Shown here: positions 46,587 through 56,513 of the stretch, piece after piece
Numbering within the stretch: the stretch's first letter is position 1
Layout: every line of letters starts with the position of its first letter
Assembly: GCF_921294215.1 (NCBI RefSeq)
Contig: NZ_CAKLDM010000001.1
Location: forward strand, 1,443,243-1,507,242
DNA from: Vibrio marisflavi CECT 7928
GTDB taxonomy: Bacteria > Pseudomonadota > Gammaproteobacteria > Enterobacterales > Vibrionaceae
DNA length: 64,000 bases
Direction: 5' to 3'
Program-made: the position numbers and the translations under genes
Notes under the pieces: model-generated
Database searches by the model: none
The model's input: only the letters and a program-made list of their open reading frames with translations
What the model was told of the DNA's origin: nothing

Positions 46587-47090
46587 ATGTTGAGATCTAC
46601 TAAATTGCGAAATGGAACTTTAGCTGTAGTTATTCTGGGCCTTATCGCCCCATCTATAGCGTTAGCTGAACCAAGGCAACCCTATAAATATCGAAAGCCC
46701 GCCAAGAATGTTGTGGTGGTAAAGCCTATCTACCGTCCAAATTATAAGGTGCCGGCACATCGTCGCTATTACTATACAAAAGTGCCGAAGCACGCTAGCT
46801 ACATTGTTTTAGCGGGTATTACCTATGCAATCATTGACAACATATACTACAAACGTAGCGGCAACGAGTATGTTTATGTTGAGCAGCCTCCAGTGACGGT
46901 TGTGAAAGAAGTAAACACAGCGACTGCCGCTCCAACGAACCAGCCGAAGGTTGGCACTGTTATCGACTTCCTTCCAGATGGCACTGTGCCTGTCTCGGTT
47001 AGTGGATCGACCTTCTACGTAAAGCAAAGTCATTGGTATGCACCGATCGCCGGAACCAACAAGTTTGTCGTGGTTGAGCCGCAGCTTTAA
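46587..47090 (+). CDS. Exported protein, DUF6515-like
   Basis: A 167-aa protein with a signal peptide (to 'SIALAE'), a Tyr/Pro/Arg-rich stretch ('YRPNYKVPAHRRYYYTKVP'), a hydrophobic segment ('YIVLAGITYAII') and a C-terminal 'FLPDGTVPVSVSGSTFYVKQ'. The pattern resembles DUF6515. Function unknown. Confidence 0.65.
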   Translation: MLRSTKLRNGTLAVVILGLIAPSIALAEPRQPYKYRKPAKNVVVVKPIYRPNYKVPAHRRYYYTKVPKHASYIVLAGITYAIIDNIYYKRSGNEYVYVEQPPVTVVKEVNTATAAPTNQPKVGTVIDFLPDGTVPVSVSGSTFYVKQSHWYAPIAGTNKFVVVEPQL

Positions 47091-47118
47091 TTGAAATTTG
47101 ATGGGCTAGTTTATTGAG

Positions 47119-47643
47119 CTAGCTCTTTCTTGCTAAGTCCCTAGCTAAAATTAGTGCAAGACCAAACACTTGCAAAAACAAGCCAATATTCTTATACCAT
47201 GCTATTTTCTCGTTTAGACTCAGCGCCCTTTCACCAATCGCTAAATTCTCCAAATAGTAGTCATCGATTTTATCTCTCAGTGTTTGCTGAGCTTGGTTAA
47301 TCAACATCATAAGGCTGGCAAGATTGCCTTGAGAAATTTGAGGGACGGGTTTTCCTATCCAATGCTGTAATTGCAGTTGGATGGCTTCTTGTAGCATAAA
47401 ATCACGATTCTCTGCGGGCATACTCTGGATATGCAGCAAAATAGCTTCACGCTTTCTTTCTAGTGTTTCCACGCTATTCCAGGCAAGCTGAATAGAGTAA
47501 CGATTTTGCTCCTTCGATTCATTGAGCTTACCGATATCTCCACTCAACCTATCCAGCACGATACTAGACATCAAAATAGCCAGTACATTCAATATCAGCC
47601 CGACTAACACTAAAACCCAAGATGGAGGAAAGCGAATCATCAA
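47119..47643 (-). CDS. Small inner-membrane protein with coiled coil
   Basis: A 174-aa protein not recognised. Membrane helix at 8-32 ('VLVLVGLILNVLAILMSSIV'), a helical charged region to 145, and a C-terminal helix ('IGLFLQVFGLALILARDLA'). It lies 14 bases downstream of the MAPEG gene and is probably co-transcribed. Confidence 0.7.
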   Translation of the reverse strand: MMIRFPPSWVLVLVGLILNVLAILMSSIVLDRLSGDIGKLNESKEQNRYSIQLAWNSVETLERKREAILLHIQSMPAENRDFMLQEAIQLQLQHWIGKPVPQISQGNLASLMMLINQAQQTLRDKIDDYYLENLAIGERALSLNEKIAWYKNIGLFLQVFGLALILARDLARKS

Positions 47644-47657
47644 ATACCCAGCCCTAT

Positions 47658-48035
47658 TTAAAGCAGTGGGACATAAATGAGGTTAAGTAATATCAAACCG
47701 ACGATACAGACAAATGTAATCTTCATGCCTCTTACTCGTCCGGGGATACTTTCATTTAAGATAGCATTGGCATGAATCCACCGACCAAAGAAAAATACGG
47801 TGCCAAATATATGGATTAGAATAGCGCTAGCGCCATTGAACTCAGCCAACGCAAGTAAGATAAGCGTGATTGGAATATATTCTACCGCGTTGCTATGAGC
47901 ACTTCTTGCAATCACCAGCTCATCCACTCCTCCATCAGAGTGCGGTACCTTGGAGGACTTACGTTGATTAATAACCTTGAAAGACAGCCAGACAATAAGA
48001 CCAGCTAGCACTGAAGCATAAAGAGCGGTAACCAT
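47658..48035 (-). CDS. MAPEG-family membrane protein
   Basis: A 125-aa protein with four hydrophobic helices. 'RSAHSNAVEYIPITLILLALAEFNG' and 'FFFGRWIHANAI' are MAPEG hallmarks, with the Arg/Asn/Glu residues that bind glutathione in the eukaryotic members. Bacterial function unclear. Confidence 0.87.
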   Translation of the reverse strand: MVTALYASVLAGLIVWLSFKVINQRKSSKVPHSDGGVDELVIARSAHSNAVEYIPITLILLALAEFNGASAILIHIFGTVFFFGRWIHANAILNESIPGRVRGMKITFVCIVGLILLNLIYVPLL

Positions 48036-48179
48036 ACTAGTTCACCAATAATTAGAGCTATTAATTTAGTGTAGAAGAATCTTCCCCGATCGCTAAAAGA
48101 CCCTATCGCAGATAAATCATGCCAGAAGTACATTCAGTCTATAATTATTCAGCGAAGGAACATAACAAAGGGACACGCT

Positions 48180-48914
48180 ATGTATACAGTTCGAGCCATG
48201 ACATTTGCTCTACTAATTATCCTATCTAACTCAATAAAAGCAGACACACTTACTCTAACATCTTTAGAATGGCCCCCTTATTCAGGCAAAGCATTACCTG
48301 AGCAAGGAGCATCTGTCGCAGTAGTAAAAGCGGCGGTAGAGTCTATGGGGCATACGTTGAAAGTAGAGTTTTACCCTTGGTCACGTACGGTGCACCTTGC
48401 AAAAACAGATACAAATATAGCGGGCTACTTTCCCGAATATAAGTTTGAATCCAACGACATTCTGTTTTCCAACAAAATTGGAACAGGGCCATTAGGCCTG
48501 GTAGAAAATAAAGCTTCACCCGTAACATGGTCGACACTTTCAGATCTAAAAGCCTATAAAATTGGCGTAGTACGTGGCTACGTGAATACTGCGGACTTTG
48601 ATTCGATGGTCGCCTCTGGGAAAATACAAGCCGACGCAGCAAAGTCAGATGAGCTAAATTTGAAAAAGGTCGCTACCAAAAGAGTACGTCTAGCAGTCAT
48701 AGATAGCAACGTTCTCAAATATCTAACTTCCAACACACCAGAGCTCAAGCAGTACAAAAATGATCTTGTAATGAACCCAAGGTTGCTTGCAGAAAAAGGG
48801 CTGTATATTGCCTTTACGAATGACGCGGAAGGGAAACGTTGGAAAGGCATCGTTGACCAAGGACTATCTAAAATAGATATTCAAAAAATAATGCAGGAAT
48901 ATTTAAACAAATAG
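48180..48914 (+). CDS. Periplasmic solute-binding protein, family 3
   Basis: A 244-aa exported protein: signal peptide (1-21, 'NSIKADT'), 'LTSLEWPPYSGKALPEQGASV', 'VEFYPWSRTVHLA' and 'VVRGYVNTADFD'. The third orphan binding protein of the window. No transporter is adjacent. Confidence 0.85.
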   Translation: MYTVRAMTFALLIILSNSIKADTLTLTSLEWPPYSGKALPEQGASVAVVKAAVESMGHTLKVEFYPWSRTVHLAKTDTNIAGYFPEYKFESNDILFSNKIGTGPLGLVENKASPVTWSTLSDLKAYKIGVVRGYVNTADFDSMVASGKIQADAAKSDELNLKKVATKRVRLAVIDSNVLKYLTSNTPELKQYKNDLVMNPRLLAEKGLYIAFTNDAEGKRWKGIVDQGLSKIDIQKIMQEYLNK

Positions 48915-49002
48915 TAAGTAACGGTACAAAACTAGACAATCAAAGCTCAATCTAAATGATCTACAACTTTGTGTATTGAATCGTTAATCAATCACAAAAT
49001 GC

Positions 49003-49033
49003 AAAAAGCCCGATTCACACTGTAAATCGGGCT
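49003..49033 (-). terminator. Terminator of glgB
   Basis: Stem AGCCCGATT / AATCGGGCT with a 9-base loop, followed by TTTTT on the minus strand. Confidence 0.85.
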
Positions 49034-49065
49034 AAATAATCTAGCGATACTTTAATATAGCTTAA

Positions 49066-51246
49066 TTAGCTAAGCTTGTAGAATAGTGTCGATAGTGGAG
49101 GCAATGTCAATGCCAGTGAGTTCGGCAAGCCTTGGCTTTCAACAGCTTCTGTATTGGCAACAGGTACTACATCATATTGGCTACCATGATACTTTTCGTC
49201 ATCAGTGGACAATAACAGGTTGTAGCTACCTTGATTCGGAACACCTAAGCGGAATCCATCATGCGGTACTGGCGTAAAGTTAGTTACAACAAGGATACGC
49301 TCCCCAGCAGCACTGATTCGCTCATGCGCTAATACACTGGTATCAGCAGCGTCTTGAAGTCGCCACTCGAAACCACCCGGCTCACTATCCATATCGAATA
49401 AAGCGGTTTCGCTACGATACAGTTTGTTTAGATCGCGGGTTAACGATTGCACACCTTTATGACGCTCGAAGTCTAGCAAAAACCATTGCAACTGACTGTC
49501 ATGATCCCACTCGCCTGTTTGGCCGAATTCCGCTCCCATGAAGTTCAGCTTCTTGCCCGGCTGGCCATACATGTAGCCCATATACGCTCTTAGGTTAGCC
49601 GTTTGCTGCCATTCATCACCCGGCATTTTATTGTGAATCGAGCCTTTGCCATATACTACTTCGTCGTGGGACAAAGACAGGACATAGTTTTCACTGTGTG
49701 CGTAAATCAAAGGGAAAGTGATGGTATCGTGGTGATATTTTCTATGGACGGGATCTTCTTTGATATAAGACAGGCTATCGTGCATCCAACCCATATTCCA
49801 CTTAAAGCCAAAGCCTAAGCCACCTAAGAATGTTGGCTGTGAAACACCCGGAAATGCAGTTGATTCTTCTGCAATCGTCATCGCATTCGGGAAATACTTA
49901 TATACTTCCTCATTCATCCATTTTAGGGTCGCGATCGCATCATAATTCTCATTGCCACCATCGACATTCGGCACCCACTGATCATGGCTACGTGAATAGT
50001 CTAGGTACAACATCGAAGCGACTGCATCAACACGGATACCATCAATGTGGAATCGATCGAACCAATACAGTGCATTCGAGACTAAGAATCTTCTTACATG
50101 CTCCCGACCAAGATCATAGATGAAAGAGTTCCAATCTTGGTGCCAACCGCGGCGAGGATCCGGATCATGATAAAGTGGCGTACCATCAAAATTAGCTAGG
50201 CCATGATCATCAGATGGGAAATGAGCTGGAACCCAGTCCAGAATCACGCCGATCCCAGCTTGGTGGCAAGTATCGATAAAGTATTTAAAGTCATCTGGAG
50301 ATCCAAAGCGGCTAGTAGGTGCAAACAAGCCAACTGGCTGATATCCCCAAGAGCCGTAGAATGGATACTCTGATACAGGCATGAGTTCAACATGCGTGTA
50401 GCCAAGGTCGAGTAGATAAGGCACAAGCTGATCGGCAAGGTCGCGATAATTTAGAAACTGACCATGTTCATCACGGCGCCAAGATCCTGCATGCAATTCA
50501 TAAAATGATAGCGCTTCTTTGCGTTTTTCAGTGATTGGTCGATCTTGCCATTTTTGATCTTTCCATTGATAACGGCTGTGATCGTACGTGACAGATGCAA
50601 ACGAAGGGTGTTGCTCAGCAAAGAATCCCCATGGGTCGGCCTTATGTGGCAAACCTTCTCCATTCGGTCCTTTCAGTTCAAACTTGTACTTAGAGCCTTC
50701 TGGTAGGTTTGGTATAAATAGTCCCCAGATACCATAATCAAGACGCTGCATTGGGTATCTTCGGCCATCCCATTGGTTAAACTCACCAACGAGGCTGCAC
50801 GCTGCAGCATGTGGAGCATAAACTAAAAAGCGCGTGCCGCTGACTTGTTGTCCATCTCTTTCAAGCGTAATGAACTGAGCGCCCATATGCTTATACATAT
50901 TGATTGGCGTATGCAGATCATCATATTCGGCATAAATGGCGTGATATTGGTATGGGTCATCAATGATTTGTTCTGAGCCTGGCCAACCAACAAGTAGTTT
51001 GTAATGGGTAAAATGAAGGTTCCTATTCCCTGGTAATACGAAGCCAGAATCACCTTCTCTTTTCAAATCTAACGCTGGCTCGCCTTCTACGAGCAGCTTA
51101 ACGTAGTTTGCTCCCGGCATCCAAACGCGAAGGGCGACATCTGCATCTTTGATATACGGCCCCAAAAATGCAAATGGATCAGAATAAGCAGCCTGTGAAA
51201 GTTGGTCATACACCTGTGTTTTCTTATCTTTCACTATCGTTTTCAA
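49066..51246 (-). CDS. glgB: 1,4-alpha-glucan branching enzyme GlgB
   Basis: A 726-aa glycogen branching enzyme. CBM48-like N-terminal parts ('[12 protein letters not shown]', '[13 protein letters not shown]'), then the GH13 barrel: '[11 protein letters not shown]', catalytic Asp in '[15 protein letters not shown]', Glu in '[12 protein letters not shown]' and '[14 protein letters not shown]'. TTG start after GGGAG. It closes the maltodextrin/glycogen block and is separated from malQ by a terminator, so it may have its own promoter. Confidence 0.96.
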   Translation of the reverse strand: MKTIVKDKKTQVYDQLSQAAYSDPFAFLGPYIKDADVALRVWMPGANYVKLLVEGEPALDLKREGDSGFVLPGNRNLHFTHYKLLVGWPGSEQIIDDPYQYHAIYAEYDDLHTPINMYKHMGAQFITLERDGQQVSGTRFLVYAPHAAACSLVGEFNQWDGRRYPMQRLDYGIWGLFIPNLPEGSKYKFELKGPNGEGLPHKADPWGFFAEQHPSFASVTYDHSRYQWKDQKWQDRPITEKRKEALSFYELHAGSWRRDEHGQFLNYRDLADQLVPYLLDLGYTHVELMPVSEYPFYGSWGYQPVGLFAPTSRFGSPDDFKYFIDTCHQAGIGVILDWVPAHFPSDDHGLANFDGTPLYHDPDPRRGWHQDWNSFIYDLGREHVRRFLVSNALYWFDRFHIDGIRVDAVASMLYLDYSRSHDQWVPNVDGGNENYDAIATLKWMNEEVYKYFPNAMTIAEESTAFPGVSQPTFLGGLGFGFKWNMGWMHDSLSYIKEDPVHRKYHHDTITFPLIYAHSENYVLSLSHDEVVYGKGSIHNKMPGDEWQQTANLRAYMGYMYGQPGKKLNFMGAEFGQTGEWDHDSQLQWFLLDFERHKGVQSLTRDLNKLYRSETALFDMDSEPGGFEWRLQDAADTSVLAHERISAAGERILVVTNFTPVPHDGFRLGVPNQGSYNLLLSTDDEKYHGSQYDVVPVANTEAVESQGLPNSLALTLPPLSTLFYKLS

Positions 51247-51330
51247 AGTTATTTCTCCCTAACCAAACTTTCAATAATTCTCCTACTCTATTACCTCTAA
51301 AATGAGATTTATGCAACAAAAGGAGTAAGA

Positions 51331-51352
51331 AAAAGACCTGCGAACTCGCAGG
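51331..51352 (-). terminator. Terminator between malQ and glgB
   Basis: Stem CCTGCG / CGCAGG with an AACT loop, then TCTTTTTCTT on the minus strand. Confidence 0.7.
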
Positions 51353-51391
51353 CCTGCATTTATAAGATTAAAAATTGCTCATCGAGCACCA

Positions 51392-53572
51392 TTAGCTTGA
51401 TGTGCCGCTTCTTGCTTGCGTCAACCTACTCGTTAAACGATTAACGCTTTCGCGCGAAAATAGCTCGTCTAGATTCACAGTTAGCTTGCGCCGCCAGTTT
51501 GGATATTCATCGACTGTTCCCGGGATATTTACGGGTTTATCCATTTCGAGCCAATCTTCTAGTTGAACACTTAACAATGCAGAAGCACCAGCAGCAACAT
51601 GAACTTGTAGCGCTTCACTAAGATTGCCATCCATTGGTACAAGGCTAGCATCACGTCCCACACCTTCAGGCAAATAGCCATGCCAATCCACAGACTCTAG
51701 AATCGCTTGTTTACTAGCTAAGCGGTCATCGAACAGTGTTTGCAATTGTTCTTCATCGGGATACAGCCCTAGCTCTTGACCCATTTTTAAGTCTTCGCAG
51801 TGCCAAAAGCCTCTTAAAGTAGGCATGTCATGTGTGCACAATGTCGCCATAGATTGTGGTTTGTAGTGTTTTGGCGAAATGTATCCGCCATCTGCATTTG
51901 ATCGCTCGAAGAAAAAGACTTTATATGAGTGCACACCAGCATCACTAAGCTCTGAAATGATTTCGTCAGGCACTGTCCCTAAATCTTCCCCAATAATGCT
52001 GCATTGCTGTCTATGAGATTCTAATGCCAAAATGGAAAGCATATCTTTTACAGGATAATTGACATAAGCACCTTCAGAGGCATCTTCGCCTTTCGGCACC
52101 CACCACAAGCGCATAAGGCCCAATACGTGGTCGATACGTAACGCGCCGCAGTGTCTCATATTCGCTCTCAACAACTGAATAAAAGCGTCATATGCGTTGG
52201 CACGCAACGTTTGCGGGTTGAGTGGCGGCAATCCCCAGTTTTGACCAAGTGGCCCTAAAATATCAGGTGGAGCGCCTGTGCTGGCTTCCATCACTAGGCT
52301 TCCTTCATCAGCCCAAGCTTCAGAGCCAGAATCCGCAACGCCTACTGCCAGATCTCGATACAAGCCAATCGACATCTCTTTTTGTTTTGCTAACACTTGC
52401 ACTTCATTTACTTGGCAGTCAGCAATCCACTGCAAGTACATGTATAAATGAACTGAGTCTTGATTGTGTTCGATAAACTTTCCAACTGCTCGATTTTCAA
52501 ATCGGCGATATTGCTCAGGAAATGCTGGCCAACCCCAAACATTATCCCCTTCTTCGCTCAGCTTAGCGTGAATAGCATCGAAGGCCGCTTGGTACTGTAA
52601 GCTGGCCCCACCCTCTTCAACAAACTGCAAGAATGCTTGAGCTCTTTCTGTATTGTGATCCAAATGACGCGTCTTGAACTCTTGGTACAACAACGGCAAT
52701 ACACTCATTTTAAGAGCCGCAACTTCCGTATAGTTTACCCAATGGCTATCGCGAGCTTTTTGCAGACGCTGTTGAAACTCTCCGCTGCCGACCATTTGTT
52801 GTGCTTGTTTACTCAGAGAAAACTCAGGTACCGAGCACACATCGATATACAAAATATTTAGCCAGCGACGTGAGGAAGGACTGTAAGGACTCGCGGCTTC
52901 TGGATTAGAAGGAAAAAGCGCATGAACTGGATTGAGACCGACAAAGTCTCCTCCTCTAGAAGCGATCTCAGCAACTAGTTGTTTCAGATCGCCAAAATCC
53001 CCCATCCCCCAGTTATGCTGGGTGCGAAGCGTATAGAGCTGGACACTCGGTCCCCATAGCTTCTTGCCATTTTGCAATGCTTCCTGCTTAAAACAGCTTT
53101 CTGGAGTGCATATAATTGTCATTTTGTATGGTGATTTACGGCGTTTTCTCTTCACCAGCAGTTCATGGTAGCCAAAGCCTAGTTCAGTAGAAATTGAGAA
53201 AACTAGAGCTCCGCCTTCGGCACGCTCATCCCTAACAATCTGCGATTGCAGATACCCTTCAAGTACTTCACCTTGCTCAGTATTCAATTGCCAGCTAAAG
53301 TCGCTCTCTCTAGCACTCACACCTAGGTTTAATGCAACCTCAACCGCTTGGCCTTTTTGAACAACCAGCACTGGCTCTAGTACTTCTGTTTTGTGCTTTT
53401 TGTCTGCAGACTTAACCAAAGACTCTTTGCTATTTGCATCATAGCCTAGCGCGAACAGCAGTTTAATAATTGTCGAACTATCTACAGCAGTATCTTCACC
53501 CCAAGCGCTAACGTAGTGATCGGAGATGCCTGCTCGATCAGCAACTTGCTTTATGTGACTTTCAATATTCAT
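51392..53572 (-). CDS. malQ: 4-alpha-glucanotransferase MalQ (amylomaltase)
   Basis: A 726-aa GH77 enzyme that disproportionates maltodextrins. Hallmarks: 'QLYTLRTQHNWGMGDFGDL', 'SPYSPSSRRWLN', nucleophile Asp in 'ALRIDHVLGLMRLWWVP', acid Glu in 'IIGEDLGTVP' and 'CTHDMPTLRGFW'. ATG 53572 is chosen because of the GGAGAG site; an in-frame ATG at 53602 is weaker. It is 82 bases downstream of malP and is likely in the malPQ operon. Confidence 0.95.
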   Translation of the reverse strand: MNIESHIKQVADRAGISDHYVSAWGEDTAVDSSTIIKLLFALGYDANSKESLVKSADKKHKTEVLEPVLVVQKGQAVEVALNLGVSARESDFSWQLNTEQGEVLEGYLQSQIVRDERAEGGALVFSISTELGFGYHELLVKRKRRKSPYKMTIICTPESCFKQEALQNGKKLWGPSVQLYTLRTQHNWGMGDFGDLKQLVAEIASRGGDFVGLNPVHALFPSNPEAASPYSPSSRRWLNILYIDVCSVPEFSLSKQAQQMVGSGEFQQRLQKARDSHWVNYTEVAALKMSVLPLLYQEFKTRHLDHNTERAQAFLQFVEEGGASLQYQAAFDAIHAKLSEEGDNVWGWPAFPEQYRRFENRAVGKFIEHNQDSVHLYMYLQWIADCQVNEVQVLAKQKEMSIGLYRDLAVGVADSGSEAWADEGSLVMEASTGAPPDILGPLGQNWGLPPLNPQTLRANAYDAFIQLLRANMRHCGALRIDHVLGLMRLWWVPKGEDASEGAYVNYPVKDMLSILALESHRQQCSIIGEDLGTVPDEIISELSDAGVHSYKVFFFERSNADGGYISPKHYKPQSMATLCTHDMPTLRGFWHCEDLKMGQELGLYPDEEQLQTLFDDRLASKQAILESVDWHGYLPEGVGRDASLVPMDGNLSEALQVHVAAGASALLSVQLEDWLEMDKPVNIPGTVDEYPNWRRKLTVNLDELFSRESVNRLTSRLTQARSGTSS

Positions 53573-53654
53573 TGATCTCTCCGGACAGTTTAATTCGTTC
53601 ATCGTTAAGCTAAATTTCTATTCAGCATTTTTATTTTCCGTACGATGAAGCTAT

Positions 53655-56108
53655 CTATCGCTTCACTGTCTCTAGCTTCCATATATTGTTTACATAATCT
53701 TGTATGCTGCGATCGGAGCTGAATTTACCCACAAGAGCCGTATTAAGAATCGCTTTCTTCGCCCAACCAGCTGTGTCTTTGTATTGCTCATCCATCGCCT
53801 CATGTGCCTTCACATACGACTCAAAATCGGCCAAGCAGAAGTATGGGTCACCACCATCAAGCAAGCTGTCGTAAATCGCTCTGAGCTTACCCGGCTCACC
53901 AGGAGTAAACTCTTCACCCAATAACAAATCTAGCGAGGCTTTCAACAGAGAGTTGGAATTGTAATAGTCGAATGGGTTGTAGCCAGAACGTTTAAGCTGT
54001 TCGACTTCGTCCACTTCTAAGCCAAAGATATAGATATTGTCATCACCTACCTCTTCACGAATTTCAACGTTTGCGCCATCCATGGTTCCGATAGTTAGAG
54101 CCCCGTTCAGTGCTAGCTTCATATTGCCTGTACCGGATGCCTCTTTACCTGCTGTAGAGATCTGCTCTGAAACATCGGCTGCAGGAATAATAATTTCCGC
54201 AATGCTTACACGATAATCAGGAATGAAGACCACTTTGAGTTTGTTGCCAATTCGAGGATCGTGATTGATTTTCTCCGCAATCTTATTGACTGCATAGATG
54301 ATTTCTTTTGCTAAGTAATAGCCCGGCGCTGCTTTCGCTGCGAAAAAGACGACTCGCGGTTCCATCTCAAAATCAGAATCATGTAGCAAGCGGTGATACA
54401 TAGATAGAATGTGCAATACATTTAGGTGCTGACGCTTATATTCATGCAAGCGTTTTATTTGCACATCGAAAATGGCCTGCGTATCAAGCTTGATGTCCAT
54501 GTTTTGCTCTACCCAATCCGCTAAACGCTGCTTATTGGCTTGCTTAACCTGCATAAAGGCTTTTTGAAACTCGGTCTCTTCTGCGTAATCTGCAATGTTT
54601 CGCAACTGATCTAACTGGGTCGGCCAATCAGAGCCAATTTTTTGCGAAATCAGTTCAGACAACTCTGGGTTACAAAACTTCAGCCAACGTCTAGGAGTGA
54701 TTCCGTTCGTCACATTTTGTAATTTGCCCGGGTAAAGAACGTTGAACTCAGGGAAAAGGTCTTGTTTTACTAGCTCCGAGTGCATTGCAGCAACTCCATT
54801 AACCGCATACGACCCAACTACACAAAGGTTTGCCATTCGTACCATACGGTGGAAACCTTCTTGAATGATGGATAACTTACGCTGCTTCTCTACATCTCCA
54901 GGCCACTTTTCGCGTACTTCTTTAAGGAACAAGTAGTTAATTTGGTAAATAATTTCCATATGGCGCGGCAACAATCTCTGAATCAGAGATTCATCCCAAG
55001 TCTCTAGAGCTTCTGGCAATAAAGTATGATTGGTATATGCGAACGTTTTTGAACAAATGGCCCATGCGTCATCCCATTCCATCTCTTTTTCATCGATAAG
55101 AATGCGCATTAGTTCAGGAATAGAAACCGTTGGGTGAGTATCATTCAGCTGTATCGTTTCGTACTTAGGCAAGGACGCTAAAGTATGTCCGGCTTCTTCA
55201 TGGCGACGCAAAATATCCCGAATAGATGCTGCACTATGGAAGTACTGCTGCATCAGGCGAAGCGTTTTGCCTTTTTCGTGATTGTCATTTGGATACAGAA
55301 CTTTGGTAATGTTACCAGCATCAATCAACGAGTGCTGAGCTTCAAAGTAGTTGCCGTTGTTGAAGCTTTCTAGCGAGAAAGGTGCAATGGCTTGGCACTC
55401 CCAAAGACGCAATGGATAAACGGTATTGCTTTCATAGCCGACGATTGGCATATCCCAAGGCATGGCTTTCACTGTCATTCCTGGTAACCAGCGACGCTTT
55501 TCTTTACCATTTTCTTGGTAGGTTTCTACATGACCATAAAAACCAATCTCTTGAGCAAGATCTGGACGGGCAATCTCCCATGGGTAGCCTTCAACACCGC
55601 GCCAAGCATCAGGTGTTTCTACTTGGTGTCCATGATCAAATGACTGCTTAAACAATCCATATTCATAGTGCAAACCATAGCCAACCGTTGGGAATTCTTG
55701 CGCTGCAAGAGAGTCCATAAAACAAGCGGCCAATCGACCTAAACCACCATTTCCCAGTGAAGGATCACGTTCTTCTTCAAGCAAGTCAGTTAGGTTCTGC
55801 CCTAGCTCTTCCATCGCTTCGGCTACTTGCTGGTAAACACCCATACTGATCAAATTGTTGCCTGTTAGTCGACCAATCAAAAATTCGAGGGAGAGATAAT
55901 TGACGCTTTTTGCGTTTCTAATTTTCTCGTCATGTTCAGTACACAACAGATCGCAAGTTGTTAGCTCTGCCAGTGCAGTACCCATCGCCAAAAACCACGC
56001 GTGTTTATCCGCTTTTTCAAAAGTGGTTGCGTAAGTCGCATATAGATGTTTTTTAACACTTTCTTGAAATAGAACCTTGTCAAAGGAGCCTGTTTGCTTC
56101 GATTTCAT
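53655..56108 (-). CDS. malP: Maltodextrin phosphorylase MalP
   Basis: An 817-aa GT35 phosphorylase making glucose 1-phosphate. 'ERDPSLGNGGLGRLAACFMDS' (near 130) and the PLP lysine in 'EASGTGNMKLALNGALTIGT' (near 660) are diagnostic. ATG 56108 is chosen; the frame reaches a TTG at 56123. Divergent from malT, first in the malPQ operon. Confidence 0.95.
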   Translation of the reverse strand: MKSKQTGSFDKVLFQESVKKHLYATYATTFEKADKHAWFLAMGTALAELTTCDLLCTEHDEKIRNAKSVNYLSLEFLIGRLTGNNLISMGVYQQVAEAMEELGQNLTDLLEEERDPSLGNGGLGRLAACFMDSLAAQEFPTVGYGLHYEYGLFKQSFDHGHQVETPDAWRGVEGYPWEIARPDLAQEIGFYGHVETYQENGKEKRRWLPGMTVKAMPWDMPIVGYESNTVYPLRLWECQAIAPFSLESFNNGNYFEAQHSLIDAGNITKVLYPNDNHEKGKTLRLMQQYFHSAASIRDILRRHEEAGHTLASLPKYETIQLNDTHPTVSIPELMRILIDEKEMEWDDAWAICSKTFAYTNHTLLPEALETWDESLIQRLLPRHMEIIYQINYLFLKEVREKWPGDVEKQRKLSIIQEGFHRMVRMANLCVVGSYAVNGVAAMHSELVKQDLFPEFNVLYPGKLQNVTNGITPRRWLKFCNPELSELISQKIGSDWPTQLDQLRNIADYAEETEFQKAFMQVKQANKQRLADWVEQNMDIKLDTQAIFDVQIKRLHEYKRQHLNVLHILSMYHRLLHDSDFEMEPRVVFFAAKAAPGYYLAKEIIYAVNKIAEKINHDPRIGNKLKVVFIPDYRVSIAEIIIPAADVSEQISTAGKEASGTGNMKLALNGALTIGTMDGANVEIREEVGDDNIYIFGLEVDEVEQLKRSGYNPFDYYNSNSLLKASLDLLLGEEFTPGEPGKLRAIYDSLLDGGDPYFCLADFESYVKAHEAMDEQYKDTAGWAKKAILNTALVGKFSSDRSIQDYVNNIWKLETVKR

Positions 56109-56513
56109 ACCCTCTTCCCTCAATTATTTGGCGCGTAACATGGCACAGATATCAAGTGTTATATAGATGAACAATATTCACCTCATCCTGATTGCTACTC
56201 ACGAAGGTGTAGAGGTAGGGCGTAGAGCAATCTTATTGTTATTGCTTCAAAAGGGCACAGCCACACTGAATTGAATTCATATTTACCCACCAATTAAAAG
56301 CAGTTATTTTTCATAACATTAAGATTATAAATGTTGATCTTTAGAAGAAATTAACTGGAGAAGCAAGATATAGTGAGACATTGATCACACCTAAAAGGCG
56401 TAGAGCAATTACAATATGATCGCAAATCGTCTATGTTGTCGATACGTAACTTGAACCGACCGGAATATGGGTTGGCTTAGTAGTAGTTCAGTTTACAGGG
56501 ATAGTTTTTCATA
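56109..56513. promoter_or_regulatory. malP-malT regulatory region
   Basis: No gene is seen. A MalT-box-like CAGGATGAGG (minus strand, 56190-56181) lies about 75 bases before malP; the E. coli consensus is GGGGATGAGG. GGCGTAGAGCAAT is repeated exactly at 56219-56231 and near 56398-56410. Whether that repeat is a variant MalT site is not known. Confidence 0.55.
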
